A DNA stretch of 64,000 bases, taken from positions 26,637,501-26,701,500 of the forward strand of contig NC_079881.1 in the NCBI RefSeq assembly GCF_029227915.1, in the 5' to 3' direction. Source of the DNA: Hydractinia symbiolongicarpus (Eukaryota > Cnidaria > Hydrozoa > Anthoathecata > Hydractiniidae). Below the pieces are notes generated by a model, which made no database searches, was not told where the DNA came from, and saw only the letters and a list, made by a program, of their open reading frames with translations. Positions within the stretch are counted from its first letter, which is position 1. Each line of letters begins with the position of its first letter. Positions 48,101-61,156 of the stretch are shown piece after piece. Made by a program: the position numbers and the translations under genes.

Positions 48101-51098
48101 CTTTCTTTGTATACTTTTAACTATACAGGCCGAGTCCGGGATTTACGGGAAATCGCGGGTTTTCATTTGCCGGCGATTAAACTTCTTTTATTCAGTGTCT
48201 CATCAAAAATGAAAAAAAGTTTGAAAACTAAAAGTCTCATGCGTTTTAGTGGTGAAAAAAAAATTTAAAAAATCGTTTGGGAAATGATTTTACTCCCTGT
48301 GTACTTTCTTTGTATACTTTTGACTATACCGGCCAAGCCCGGGATTTACGGGAAATCGCGGGTTTTCGTTTGATGGCGATTAAACTTCTTTTATTCAGCG
48401 TCTCATCAAAAATGAAAACATTTTGAAAACTACAAGTCTTATGCGTTTTAATGGTGAAAAAGTAATTTAAAAAATCGTTCTGGAAATGAGTTTACTCACA
48501 GGGCTTTTTCTTTGTATACATTCGACTATACGGGCCAAGCCCGGGATTTACGGGAAATCGCGGGTTTTCGTTTGCCGGCGATTAAACCTCTTTCATTAAG
48601 CGTCTCATCAAAAATGAAAACATTTCTGAAAACTACAAGTCTCATGGGCTTTAGTGGTGAAATAATAATTTAAAAAATCGTTTGGGAAATGAGTTTACTC
48701 CCGGGGTACTTTCTTTGTATACTTTTGACTATACGGGCCGAGTCCGGGATATACGGGAAGTTGCGGGTTTTCGTTTGCCGGCGATTAAACCTCTTTCATT
48801 AAGCGTCTCATTAAAAATGAAATCATTTTTGAAAACTACAAGTCTCATGCGTTTTAGTGGTGAAAAAATAATTTAAAAAATCGTTCGGGAAATGAGTTTA
48901 CTCCCTGGGTACTTTCTTTGTATACTTTTGACTATACGGGCCGAGTCCGGGATATACGGGAAGTCGCGGGTTTTCGTTTGCCGGCGATTAAACCTCTTTC
49001 ATTAAGCGTCTCATTAAAAATGAAATCATTTTTAAAAAATACAAGTCTCATGCGTTTTAGTGGTGAAAAAATAATTTAAAAAATCGTTCGGGAAATGAGT
49101 TTACTCCCTGGGTACTTTCTTTGTATACTGTTGACTATACGGGCCGAGTCCGGGGTTTACGGGAAATGGCGGGTTTTCGTTTGCCGGCGATTAAGTTTCT
49201 TTTATTCAGCGTCTCATCAAAAATGAAAACATTTTTGAAAACTACAAGTCTCGTGCGTTTTAGTGGTGAAAAAATAATTTAAAAAATCGTTCGGGAAATG
49301 AGTTTACTCCCTGGGTACTTTCTTTGTATACTTTTAACTATACGGGTCGAGTCCGGGATTTACGGGAAATCGCAGGTTTTCGTTTGCCGGCGATTAAACT
49401 TCTTTTATTCAGCGTCTCATCAAAAATGAAATCATTTTTGAAAAATACAAGTCTCCTGCGTTTTAGTGGTGAAAAAATAATTTAAAACATCGTTCTGGAA
49501 ATGAGTTTACTCACAGGGTACTTTCTTTGTATACATTCGACTATACGGGACAAGCCCGGGATTTACGGGAAATCGCTGGTTTTCGTTTGTCGGCGATTAA
49601 ACTTCTTTTATTCAGCGTCTCATCAAAAATGAAAACATTTTTGAAAACTACAAGTCTCATGCGTTTTAGTGGTGAAAAAATAATTTAAAAAATCGTTCGG
49701 GAAATGAGTTTACTCCCTGGGTACTTTCTTTGTATACTTTTAACTATACGGGTCGAGTCCGGGATTTACGGGAAATCGCGGGTTTTCGTTTGCCGGCGAT
49801 TAAACTTCTTTTATTCAGCGTCTCATCAAAAATGAAAACATTTTTAAAAACTACAAGTGTCATGCGTTTTAGTGGTGAAAAAATAATTTAAAAAATCGTT
49901 CGGGAAATGAGTTTACTCCCTAGGTACTTTCTTTGTATACTTTTAACTATACGGGTCGAGTCCGGGATTTACGGGAAATCGCGGGTTTTCGTTTGCCGGC
50001 GATTAAACTTCTTTTATTCAGCGTCTCATCAAAAATGAAAACATTTTTAAAAACTACAAGTCTCATGGGCTTTAGTGGTGAAAGGATGATTTAAAACATC
50101 GTTCTGGAAATGAGTTTACTCACATGGTACTTTCTTTGTATACATTCGACTATACGGGACAAGCCCGGGATTTACGGGAATTCGCTGGTTTTCGTTTACC
50201 GGCGATTAAACCTCTTTCATTAAGCGTCTCATTAAAAATGAAAACATTTTTGAAAACTACAAGTCTCATTCGTTCTAGTGCTGCAGAAATAATTTGAAAA
50301 ATCGTTTGGGAAATCAGTTTACTCCTTGGGTACTTTCTTTATATACATTCAACTATACGTACCAAGCCTGGGATTGACGGGAAATCGCGGGTTTTCGTTT
50401 GCCGGCGATTAAACTTCTTTTATTCAGCGTCTAATCAAAAATGAAAAAAAGTTTGAAAACTAAAAGTCTCGTGCGTTTTAGTGGTGAAAAAAAAATTTAA
50501 AAAATCGTTTGGGAAATGAGTTTACTCCCTGTGTACTTTCTTTGTATACTTTTGACTATACCGGCCAAGCCCGGGATTTACGGGAAATCGCGGGTTTTCG
50601 TTTGCCGGCGATTAAACTTCTTTTATTCAGCGTCTCATCAAAAATGAAAACATTTTTGAAAACTACAAGTCTTATGCGTTTTAGTGGTGAAAAAGTAATT
50701 TAAAAAATCGTTCTGGAAATGAGTTTACTCACAGGGCTTTTTCTTTGTATACATTCGACTATACGGGCCAAGCCCGGGATTTACGGGAAATCGCGGGTTT
50801 TCGTTTGCCGGCGATTAAACCTCTTTCATTAAGCGTCTCATCAAAAATGAAATCATTTCTGAAAACTACAAGTCTCATGGGCTTTAGTGGTGAAATAATA
50901 ATTTAAAAAATCGTTTGGGAAATGAGTTTACTCCCGGGGTACTTTCTTTGTATACTTTTGACTATACGGGCCGAGTCCGGGATATACGGGAAGTCGCGGG
51001 TTTTCGTTTGCCGGCGATTAAACCTCTTTTATTAAGAATCTCATTAAAAATGAAATCATTTTTGAAAACTACAAGTCTCATGCGTTTTAGTGGTGAAA
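45156..51098 (+). repeat. 30-mer higher-order repeat, copy 2 (5943 bp)
   Basis: Near-perfect copy of 39052-44994. One of the two differences seen (48165) turns TTTTCGTTT into TTTTCATTT, a CpG to CpA change. The right edge is where GAAAAAATAA replaces GAAATGATAA, so copy 1 has diverged at its end, or the exchange took place there. This is the longest duplication in the window. Confidence 0.9.
47406..47435 (+). repeat. 15-bp tandem duplication (5 of 5)
   Basis: The same doubled AGTCTCATTCGTTCT, exactly 6104 bp after the fourth. No tagged tail occurs outside 34.7-47.5 kb. Confidence 0.95.
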
Positions 51099-52880
51099 AA
51101 ATAATTTAAAAAATCGTTCGGGAAATGAGTTTACTCCCTGGGTACTTTCTTTGTATACTTTTGACTATACGGGCCGAGTCCGGGATATACGGGAAGTCGC
51201 GGGTTTTCGTTTGCCGGCGATTAAACCTCTTTCATTAAGCGTCTCATTAAAAATGAAATCATTTTTAAAAACTACAAGTCTCATGCGTTTTAGTGGTGAA
51301 AAAATAATTTAAAAAATCGTTTGGGAAATGAGTTTACTCCCTGGGTACTTTCTTTGTATACTGTTGACTATACGGGCCGAGTCCGGGGTTTACGGGAAAT
51401 GGCGGGTTTTTGTTTGCCGGCGATTAAGTTTCTTTTATTCAGCGTCTCATCAAAAATGAAAACATTTTTGAAAACTACAAGTCTCGTGCGTTTTAGTGGT
51501 GAAAAAATAATTTAAAAAATCGTTCGGGAAATGAGTTTACTCCCTGGGTACTTTCTTTGTATACTTTTAACTATACGGGTCGAGTCCGGGATTTACGGGA
51601 AATCGCGGGTTTTCGTTTGCCGGCGATTAAACTTCTTTTATTCAGCGTCTCATCAAAAATAAAAACATTTTTGAAAACTACAAGTCTCGTGCGTTTTAGT
51701 GGTGAAAAAATAATTTAAAACATCGTTCTAGAAATGAGTTTACTCACAGGGTACTTTCTTTGTATACATTCGACTATACGGGACAAGCCCGGGATTTACG
51801 GGAAATCGCTGGTTTTCGTTTACCGGCGATTAAACCTCTTTCATTAAGCGTCTCATTAAAAATGAAAACATTTTTGAAAACTACAAGTCTCATTCGTTCT
51901 AGTGCTGCAGAAATAATTTGAAAAATCGTTTGGGAAATCAGTTTACTCCTTGGGTACTTTCTTTATATACATTCAACTATACGTACCAAGCCTGGGATTG
52001 ACGGGAAATCGCGGGTTTTCGTTTGCCGGCGATTAAACTTCTTTTATTCAGCGTCTAATCAAAAATGAAAACATTTTTGAAAACTACAAGTCTTATGCGT
52101 TTTAGTGGTGAAAAAGTAATTTAAAAAATCGTTCTGGAAATGAGTTTACTCACAGGGCTTTTTCTTTGTATACATTCGACTATACGGGCCAAGCCCGGGA
52201 TTTACGGGAAATCGCGGGTTTTCGTTTGCCGGCGATTAAACCTCTTTCATTAAGCGTCTCATCAAAAATGAAAACATTTCTGAAAACTACAAGTCTCATG
52301 GGCTTTAGTGGTGAAATAATAATTTAAAAAATCGTTCGGGAAATGAGTTTACTCCCTGGGTACTTTCTTTGTATACTTTTGACTATACGGGCCGAGTCCG
52401 GGGTTTACGGCAAATGGCGGGTTTTCGCTTGCCGGCGATTAAACTTCTTTTATTCAGCGTGTCATCAAAAATGAAAACATTTTTATAAACTACAAGTCTC
52501 ATGCGTTTTAGTGGTGAAAAGATAATTTAAAAAATCGTTTTGGAAATGAGTTTACTCCCTGGGTACTTTCTTTGTATACTTTTAACTATACGGGTCGAGT
52601 CCGGGATTTACGGGAAATCGCGGGTTTTCGTTTGCCGGCGATTAAACTTCTTTTATTCAGCGTCTCATCAAAAATGAAAACATTTTTGAAAACTACAAGT
52701 CTCGTGCGTTTTAGTGGTGAAAAAATAATTTAAAAAATCGTTCGGGAAATGAGTTTACTCCCTGGGTACTTTCTTTGTATACTTTTGACTATACGGGTCG
52801 AGTCCGAGATTTACGGGAAATCGCGGGTTTTCGTTTGCCGGCGATTAAACTTCTTTTATTCAGCGTCTCATCAAAAGTGA
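51099..52880 (+). repeat. A-rich block with one B1-C-B2 cassette
   Basis: About nine monomers. The B1-C-B2 order occupies about 51732-52340, without D. The tail before B1 has CTAGAAATGAG where others have CTGGAAATGAG. Rare changes include GGCAAATGGCGGG near 52409, TTTTCGCTTGCC near 52424 and TTTTTATAAAC near 52479. No gene is present. Confidence 0.75.
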
Positions 52881-53950
52881 AAACATTTTTGAAAACTACA
52901 AGTCTCATGCGTTTTAGTGGTGAAAAAATAATTTAAAAAATCGTTCGGGAAATGAGTTTACTCCCTGGGTACTTTCTTTGTATATTTTTGACTATACGAG
53001 CCGAGTCCGGGGTTTACGTGAAATGGCGGGTTTTCGTTTGCCAGCGATTAAACTTCTTTTATTCAGCGTCTCATCAAAAATGAAAACATTTTTGAAAACT
53101 ACAAGTCTCGTGCGTTTTAGTGGTGAAAAAATAATTTAAAAAATCGTTCGGGAAATGAGTTTACTCCCTGGGTACTTTCTTTGTATACTTTTGACTATAC
53201 GGGCCGAGTCCGGGGTTTACGGGAAATCGCGGGTTTTCGTTTGCCGGCGATTAAACTTCTTTTATTCAGCGTCTCATCAAAAATGAAAACATTTTTGAAA
53301 ACTACAAGTCTCGTGCGTTTTAGTGGTGAAAAAATAATTTAAAAAATCGTTCGGGAAATGAGTTTACTCCCTGGGTACTTTCTTTGTATATTTTTGACTA
53401 TACGAGCCGAGTCCGGGGTTTACGTGAAATGGCGGGTTTTCGTTTGCCAGCGATTAAACTTCTTTTATTCAGCGTCTCATCAAAAATGAAAACATTTTTG
53501 AAAACTACAAGTCTCGTGCGTTTTAGTGGTGAAAAAATAATTTAAAAAATCGTTCGGGAAATGAGTTTACTCCCTGGGTACTTTCTTTGTATACTTTTAA
53601 CTATACGGGTCGAGTCCGGGATTTACGGGAAATCGCGGGTTTTCGTTTGCCGGCGATTAAACATCTTTTATTCAGCGTCTCATCAAAAATGAAAACATTT
53701 TTGAAAACTACAAGTCTCGTGCGTTTTAGTGGTGAAAAAATTATTTAAAAAATCGTTCGGGAAATGAGTTTACTCCCTGGGTACTTTCTTTGTATATTTT
53801 TGACTATACGAGCCGAGTCCGGGATTTACGGGAAATCGCGGGTTTTCGTTTGCCGGCGATTAAACTTCTTTTATTCAGCGTCTCATCAAAAATGAAAACA
53901 TTTTTAAAAACTACAAGTCTCATGGGCTTTAATGGTGGAAAGATGATTTA
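52881..53950 (+). repeat. Dimer repeat, 406 bp, about 2.5 copies
   Basis: GTATATTTTTGACTATACGAG recurs with starts of TATATTTTTG at 52981, 53387 and 53793, exactly 406 bp (two units) apart. The two alternating A monomers differ at GGGGTTTACGTG/GGGATTTACGGG and GCCAGCG/GCCGGCG. It is the clearest two-unit alternation in the window. Confidence 0.8.
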
Positions 53951-55492
53951 AAACATCGTTCTGGAAATGAGTTTACTCACAGGGTACTTTCTTTGTATAC
54001 ATTCGACTATACGGGACAAGCCCGGGATTTACGGGAAATCGCTGGTTTTCGTTTACCGGCGATTAAACCTCTTTCATTAAGCGTCTCATTAAAAATGAAA
54101 ACATTTTTGAAAACTACAAGTCTCATTCGTTCTAGTGCTGCAGAAATAATTTGAAAAATCGTTTGGGAAATCAGTTTACTCCTTGGGTACTTTCTTTATA
54201 TACATTCAACTATACGTACGAAGCCTGGGATTGACGGGAAATCGCAGGTTTTCGTTTGCCGGCGATTAAACTTCTTTTATTCAGCGTCTAATCAAAAATG
54301 AAAAAAAGTTTGAAAACTAAAAGTCTCATGCGTTTTAGTGGTGAAAAAAAAATTTAAAAAATCGTTCGGGAAATGAGTTTACTCCCTGTGTACTTTCTTT
54401 GTATACTTTTGACTATACAGGCCAAGCCCGGGATTTACGGGAAATCGCGGGTTTTCGTTTGCCGGCGATTAAACTTCTTTTATTCAGCGTCTCATCAAAA
54501 ATGAAAACATTTTTGAAAACTACAAGTCTTATGCGTTTTAGTGGTGAAAAAGTAATTTAAAAAATCGTTCTGGAAATGAGTTTACTCACAGGACTTTTTC
54601 TTTGTATACATTCGACTATACGGGCCAAGCCCGGGATTTACGGAAAATCGCGGGTTTTCGTTTGCCGGCGATTAAACCTCTTTCATTAAGCGTCTCATCA
54701 AAAATGAAAACATTTCTGAAAACTACAAGTCTCATGCGTTTTAGTGGTGAAAAAATAATTTAAAAAATCGTTCGGGAAATGAGTTTACTCCCTGGGTACT
54801 TCCTTTGTATACTTTTGACTAAACGGGCCGAGTTCGGGATATGCGGGAAGTCGCGGGTTTTCGTTTGCCGGCGATTAAACCTCTTTCATTAGGCGTCTCA
54901 TTAAAAATGAAATCATTTTTGAAAACTACAAGTCTCATGCGTTTTAGTGGTGAAAAATAATTTAAAAAATCGTTCGGGAAATGAGTTTACTCCCTGGGTA
55001 CTTCCTTTGTATACTGTTGACTATACGGGCCGGGTCCGGGGTTTACGGGAAATCGCGGGTTTTCGTTTGCCGGCGATTAAGTTTCTTTTATTCAGCGTCT
55101 CATCAAAAATGAAAACATTTTTAAAAACTACAAGTCTCGTGCGTTTTAGTGGTGAAAAAATAATTTAAAAAATCGTTCGGGAAATGAGTTTACTCCCTTG
55201 GTACTTTCTTTGTATACTTTTAACTATACGGGTCGAGTCCGGGATTTACGGGAAATCGCGGGTTTTCGTTTGCCGGCGATTAAACTTCTTTTATTCAGCG
55301 TCTCATCAAAAATGAAAACATTTTTGAAAACTACAAGTCTCGTGCGTTTTAGTGGTGAAAAAATAATTTAAAAAATCGTTCGGGAAATGAGTTTACTCCC
55401 TGGGTACTTTCTTTGTATACTTTTGACTATACGGGTCGAGTCCGGGATTTACGGGAAATCGCGGGTTTTCGTTTGCCGGCGATTAAACTTCT
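53951..55492 (+). repeat. Cassette block related to the following 8-mer by 10 units
   Basis: B1, C, D and B2 stand in order at about 53963-54774, then A copies with TACTTCCTTTGTATAC. ACAGGACTTTTTC at 54589 corresponds to ACAAGACTTTTTC at 56618, a shift of 2029 bp. This is 10 units minus one base, the base being missing from the tail GGTGAAAAATAA near 54950. That deletion opens a chance frame at 54947-55168. Confidence 0.8.
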
Positions 55493-57116
55493 TTTATTCA
55501 GCGTCTCATCAAAAGTGAAAACATTTTTGAAAACTACAAGTCTCAAGCGTTTTAGTGGTGAAAAAATAATTTAAAAAATCGTTCGGGAAATGAGTTTACT
55601 CCCTGGGTACTTTCTTTGTATATTTTTGACTATACGGGCCGAGTCCGGGGTTTACGTGAAATGGCGGGTTTTCGTTTGCCAGTGATTAAACTTCTTTTAT
55701 TCAGCGTCTCATCAAAAATGAAAACATTTTTGAAAACTACAAGTCTCGTGCGTTTTAGTGGTGAAAAAATAATTTAAAAAATCGTTCGGGAAATGAGTTT
55801 ACTCCCTGGGTACTTTCTTTGTATACTTTTGACTATACGGGTCGAGTCCGGGATTTACGGGAAATCGCGGGTTTTCGTTTGCCGGCGATTAAACTTCTTT
55901 TATTCAGCGTCTCATCAAAAATGAAAACATTTTTAAAAACTACAAGTCTCATGGGCTTTAGTGGTGAAAAGATGATTTAAAACATCGTTCTGGAAATGAG
56001 TTTACTCACAGGGTACTTTCTTTGTATACATTCGACTATACGGGACAAGCCCGGGATTTACGGGAAATCGCTGGTTTTCGTTTACCGGCGATTAAACCTC
56101 TTTCATTAAGCGTCTCATTAAAAATGAAAACATTTTTGAAAACTACAAGTCTCATTCGTTCTAGTGCTGCAGAAATAATTTGAAAAATCGTTTGGGAAAT
56201 CAGTTTACTCCTTGGGTACTTTCTTTATATACATTCAACTATACGTACCAAGCCTGGGATTGACGGGAAATCGCGGGTTTTCGTTTGCCGGCGATTAAAC
56301 TTCTTTTATTCAGCGTCTAATCAAAAATGAAAAAAAGTTTGAAAACTAAAAGTCTCATGCGTTTTAGTGGTGAAAAAAAAATTTAAAAAATCGTTCGGGA
56401 AATGAGTTTACTCCCTGTGTACTTTCTTTGTATACTTTTGACTATACGGGCCAAGCCCGGGATTTACGGGAAATCGCGGGTTTTCGTTTGCCGGCGATTA
56501 AACTTCTTTTATTCAGCGTCTCATCAAAAATGAAAACATTTTTGAAAACTACAAGTCTTATGCGTTTTAGTGGTGAAAAAGTAATTTAAAAAATCGTTCT
56601 GGAAATGAGTTTACTCACAAGACTTTTTCTTTGTATACATTCGACTATACGGGCCAAGCCCGGGATTTACGGGAAATCGCGGGTTTTCGTTTGCCGGCGA
56701 TTAAACCTCTTTCATTAAGCGTGTCATCAAAAATGAAAACATTTCTGAAAACTACAAGTCTCATGCGTTTTAATGGTGAAAAAATAATTTAAAAAATCGT
56801 TCGGGAAATGAGTTTACTCCCTGGGTACTTCCTTTGTATACTTTTGACTATTCGGGCCGAGTCCGGGATATACGGGAAGTCGCGGGTTTTCGTTTGCCGG
56901 CGATTAAACCTCTTTCATTAGGCGTCTCATTAAAAATGAAATCATTTTTGAAAACTACAAGTCTCATGCGTTTTAGTGGTGAAAAAATAATTTAAAAAAT
57001 CGTTCGGGAAATGAGTTTACTCTCTGGGTACTTCCTTTGTATACTGTTGACTATACGGGCCGAGTCCGGGGTTTACGGGAAATCGCGGGTTTTCGTTTGC
57101 CGGCAATTAAGTTTCT
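55493..57116 (+). repeat. 8-mer higher-order repeat, 1624 bp, copy 1
   Basis: Exactly eight units, repeated at 57117-58740. Shared rare markers are CAAAAGTGAAAAC, CCAGTGATT, CACAAGAC (56616), GACTATTCGGG, ACTCTCTGGG and GCCGGCAATTAAG. Differences are few: CTCAAGCG/CTCATGCG, GCGTGTCATC/GCGTCTCATC near 56720, and TTTAATGG/TTTAGTGG near 56770. Confidence 0.87.
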
Positions 57117-58740
57117 TTTATTCAGCGTCTCATCAAAAGTGAAAACATTTTTGAAAACTACAAGTCTCATGCGTTTTAGTGGTGAAAAAATAATTTAAAA
57201 AATCGTTCGGGAAATGAGTTTACTCCCTGGGTACTTTCTTTGTATATTTTTGACTATACGGGCCGAGTCCGGGGTTTACGTGAAATGGCGGGTTTTCGTT
57301 TGCCAGTGATTAAACTTCTTTTATTCAGCGTCTCATCAAAAATGAAAACATTTTTGAAAACTACAAGTCTCGTGCGTTTTAGTGGTGAAAAAATAATTTA
57401 AAAAATCGTTCGGGAAATGAGTTTACTCCCTGGGTACTTTCTTTGTATACTTTTGACTATACGGGTCGAGTCCGGGATTTACGGGAAATCGCGGGTTTTC
57501 GTTTGCCGGCGATTAAACTTCTTTTATTCAGCGTCTCATCAAAAATGAAAACATTTTTAAAAACTACAAGTCTCATGGGCTTTAGTGGTGAAAAGATGAT
57601 TTAAAACATCGTTCTGGAAATGAGTTTACTCACAGGGTACTTTCTTTGTATACATTCGACTATACGGGACAAGCCCGGGATTTACGGGAAATCGCTGGTT
57701 TTCGTTTACCGGCGATTAAACCTCTTTCATTAAGCGTCTCATTAAAAATGAAAACATTTTTGAAAACTACAAGTCTCATTCGTTCTAGTGCTGCAGAAAT
57801 AATTTGAAAAATCGTTTGGGAAATCAGTTTACTCCTTGGGTACTTTCTTTATATACATTCAACTATACGTACCAAGCCTGGGATTGACGGGAAATCGCGG
57901 GTTTTCGTTTGCCGGCGATTAAACTTCTTTTATTCAGCGTCTAATCAAAAATGAAAAAAAGTTTGAAAACTAAAAGTCTCATGCGTTTTAGTGGTGAAAA
58001 AAAAATTTAAAAAATCGTTCGGGAAATGAGTTTACTCCCTGTGTACTTTCTTTGTATACTTTTGACTATACGGGCCAAGCCCCGGATTTACGGGAAATCG
58101 CGGGTTTTCGTTTGCCGGCGATTAAACTTCTTTTATTCAGCGTCTCATCAAAAATGAAAACATTTTTGAAAACTACAAGTCTTATGCGTTTTAGTGGTGA
58201 AAAAGTAATTTAAAAAATCGTTCTGGAAATGAGTTTACTCACAAGACTTTTTCTTTGTATACATTCGACTATACGGGCCAAGCCCGGGATTTACGGGAAA
58301 TCGCGGGTTTTCGTTTGCCGGCGATTAAACCTCTTTCATTAAGCGTCTCATCAAAAATGAAAACATTTCTGAAAACTACAAGTCTCATGCGTTTTAGTGG
58401 TGAAAAAATAATTTAAAAAATCGTTCGGGAAATGAGTTTACTCCCTGGGTACTTCCTTTGTATACTTTTGACTATTCGGGCCGAGTCCGGGATATACGGG
58501 AAGTCGCGGGTTTTCGTTTGCCGGCGATTAAACCTCTTTCATTAGGCGTCTCATTAAAAATGAAATCATTTTTGAAAACTACAAGTCTCATGCGTTTTAG
58601 TGGTGAAAAAATAATTTAAAAAATCGTTCGGGAAATGAGTTTACTCTCTGGGTACTTCCTTTGTATACTGTTGACTATACGGGCCGAGTCCGGGGTTTAC
58701 GGGAAATCGCGGGTTTTCGTTTGCCGGCAATTAAGTTTCT
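57117..58740 (+). repeat. 8-mer higher-order repeat, 1624 bp, copy 2
   Basis: Second copy. CACAAGAC is at 58240 and GCCGGCAATTAAG near 58723. Similarity ends at about 58759, where CAAAAATGAAAAC replaces CAAAAGTGAAAAC. GCCCCGGATT near 58079 is private to this copy. A partial third copy of five units follows, with GGCAATTAAG at 59741, 1015 bp after 58726. Confidence 0.87.
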
Positions 58741-61156
58741 TTTATTCAGCGTCTCATCAAAAATGAAAACATTTTTGAAAACTACAAGTCTCGTGCGTTT
58801 TAGTGGTGAAAAAATAATTTAAAAAATCGTTCGGGAAATGAGTTTACTCCCTGGGTACTTTCTTTGTATACTTTTAACTATACGGGTCGAGTCCGGGATT
58901 TACGGGAAATCGCGGGTTTTCGTTTGCCGGCGATTAAACTTCTTTTATTCAGCGTCTCATCAAAAATGAAAACATTTTTAAAAACTACAAGTCTCGTGCG
59001 TTTTAGTGGTGAAAAAATAATTTAAAAAATCGTTCGGGAAATGAGTTTACTCCCTGGGTACTTTCTTTGTATACTTTTGACTATACGGGTCGAGTCCGGG
59101 ATTTACGGGAAATCGCGGGTTTTGGTTTGCCGGCGATTAAACTTCTTTTATTCAGCGTCTCATCAAAAATGAAAACATTTTTGAAAACTACAAGTCTTAT
59201 GCGTTTTAGTGGTGAAAAAGTAATTTAAAAAATCGTTCTGGAAATGAGTTTACTCACAGGACTTTTTCTTTGTATACATTCGACTATACGGGCCAAGCCC
59301 GGGATTTACGGGAAATCGCGGGTTTTCGTTTGCCGGCGATTAAACCTCTTTCATTAAGCGTCTCATCCAAAATGAAAACATTTCTGAAAACTACAAGTCT
59401 CATGCGTTTTAGTGGTGAAAAAATAATTTAAAAAATCGTTCGGGAAATGAGTTTACTCCCTGGGTACTTCCTTTGTATACTTTTGACTATACGGGCCGAG
59501 TCCGGGATATACGGGAAGTCGCGGGTTTTCGTTTGCCGGCGATTAAACCTCTTTCATTAGGCGTCTCATTAAAAATGAAATCATTTTTGAAAACTACAAG
59601 TCTCATGCGTTTTAGTGGTGAAAAAATAATTTAAAAAATCGTTCGGGAAATGAGTTTACTCCCAGGGTACTTCCTTTGTATACTGTTGACTATACGGGCC
59701 GAGTCCGGGGTTTACGGGAAATCGCGGGTTTTCGTTTGCCGGCAATTAAGTTTCTTTTATTCAGCGTCTCATCAAAAATGAAAACATTTTTGAAAACTAC
59801 AAGTCTCGTGCGTTTTAGTGGTGAAAAAATAATTTAAAAAATCGTTCGGGAAATGAGTTTACTCCCTGGGTACTTTCTTTGTATACTTTTAACTATACGG
59901 GTCGAGTCCGGGATTTACGGGAAATCGCGGGTTTTCGTTTGCCGGCGATTAAACTTCTTTTATTCAGCGTCTCATCAAAAATGAAAACATTTTTGAAAAC
60001 TACAAGTCTCGTGCGTTTTAGTGGTGAAAAAATAATTTAAAAAATCGTTCGGGAAATGAATTTACTCCCTGGGTACTTTCTTTGTATACTTTTGACTATA
60101 CGGGTCGAGTCCGGGATTTACGGGAAATCGCGGGTTTTCGTTTGCCGGCGATTAAACTTCTTTTATTCAGCGTCTCATCAAAAATGAAAACATTTTTAAA
60201 AACTACAAGTCTCATGGGATTTAGTGGTGCAAAGATAATTTAAAACATCGTTCTGGAAATGAGTTTACTCACAGGGTACTTTCTTTGTATACATTCGACT
60301 ATACGGGACAAGCCCGGGATTTACGGGAAATCGCTGGTTTTCGTTTACCGGCGATTAAACCTCTTTCATTAAGCGTCTCATTAAAAATGAAAACATTTTT
60401 GAAAACTACAAGTCTCATTCGTTCTAGTGGTGCAGAAATAACTTGAAAAATCGTTCGGGAAATCAGTTTACTCCTTGGGTACTTTCTTTATATACATTCA
60501 ACTATACGGGCCAAGCCTGGGATTTACGGGAAATCGCGGGTTTTCGTTTGCCGGCGATTAAACTTCTTTTATTCAGCGTCTCATCAAAAATGAAAACAAG
60601 TTTGAAAACTAAAAGTCTCATGCGTTTTAGTGGTGCAAAGATAATTTAAAACATCGTTCTGGAAATGAGTTTACTCACAGGGTACTTTCTTTGTATACAT
60701 TCGACTATACGGGACAAGCCCGGGATTTACGGGAAATCGCTGGTTTTCGTTTACCGGCGATTAAACCTCTTTCATTAAGCGTCTCATTAAAAATGAAAAC
60801 ATTTTTTGAAAACTACAAGTCTCATTCGTTCTAGTGGTGCAGAAATAACTTGAAAAATCGTCCGGGAAATCAGTTTACTCCTTGGGTACTTTCTTTATAT
60901 ACATTCAACTATACGGGCCAAGCCTGGGATTTACGGGAAATCGCGGGTTTTCGTTTGCCGGCGATTAAACTTCTTTTATTCAGCGTCTCATCAAAAATGA
61001 AAACAAGTTTAAAAACTAAAAGTCTCATGCGTTTTAGTGGTGAAAAAAAAATTTAAAAATTCGTTCGGGAAATGAGTTTACTCCCTGTGTACTTTCTTTG
61101 TATACTTTTGACTATACGGGCCAAGCCCGGGATTTACGGGAAATCGTGGGTTTTCT
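58741..61156 (+). repeat. Partial 8-mer copy, then B1-C repeats
   Basis: To about 60.0 kb the order follows the last five monomers of the 8-mer. Then two B1-C pairs follow, at about 60260-60650 and 60666-61060, 407 bp apart. The extra base is in CATTTTTTGAAAAC near 60802. Both have the tail GAAATAACTTGAAAAATCG, unlike the usual AATAATTTG. The GGTGCAAAGATAA tail near 60228 also occurs in the 24-28 kb block. Confidence 0.78.
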
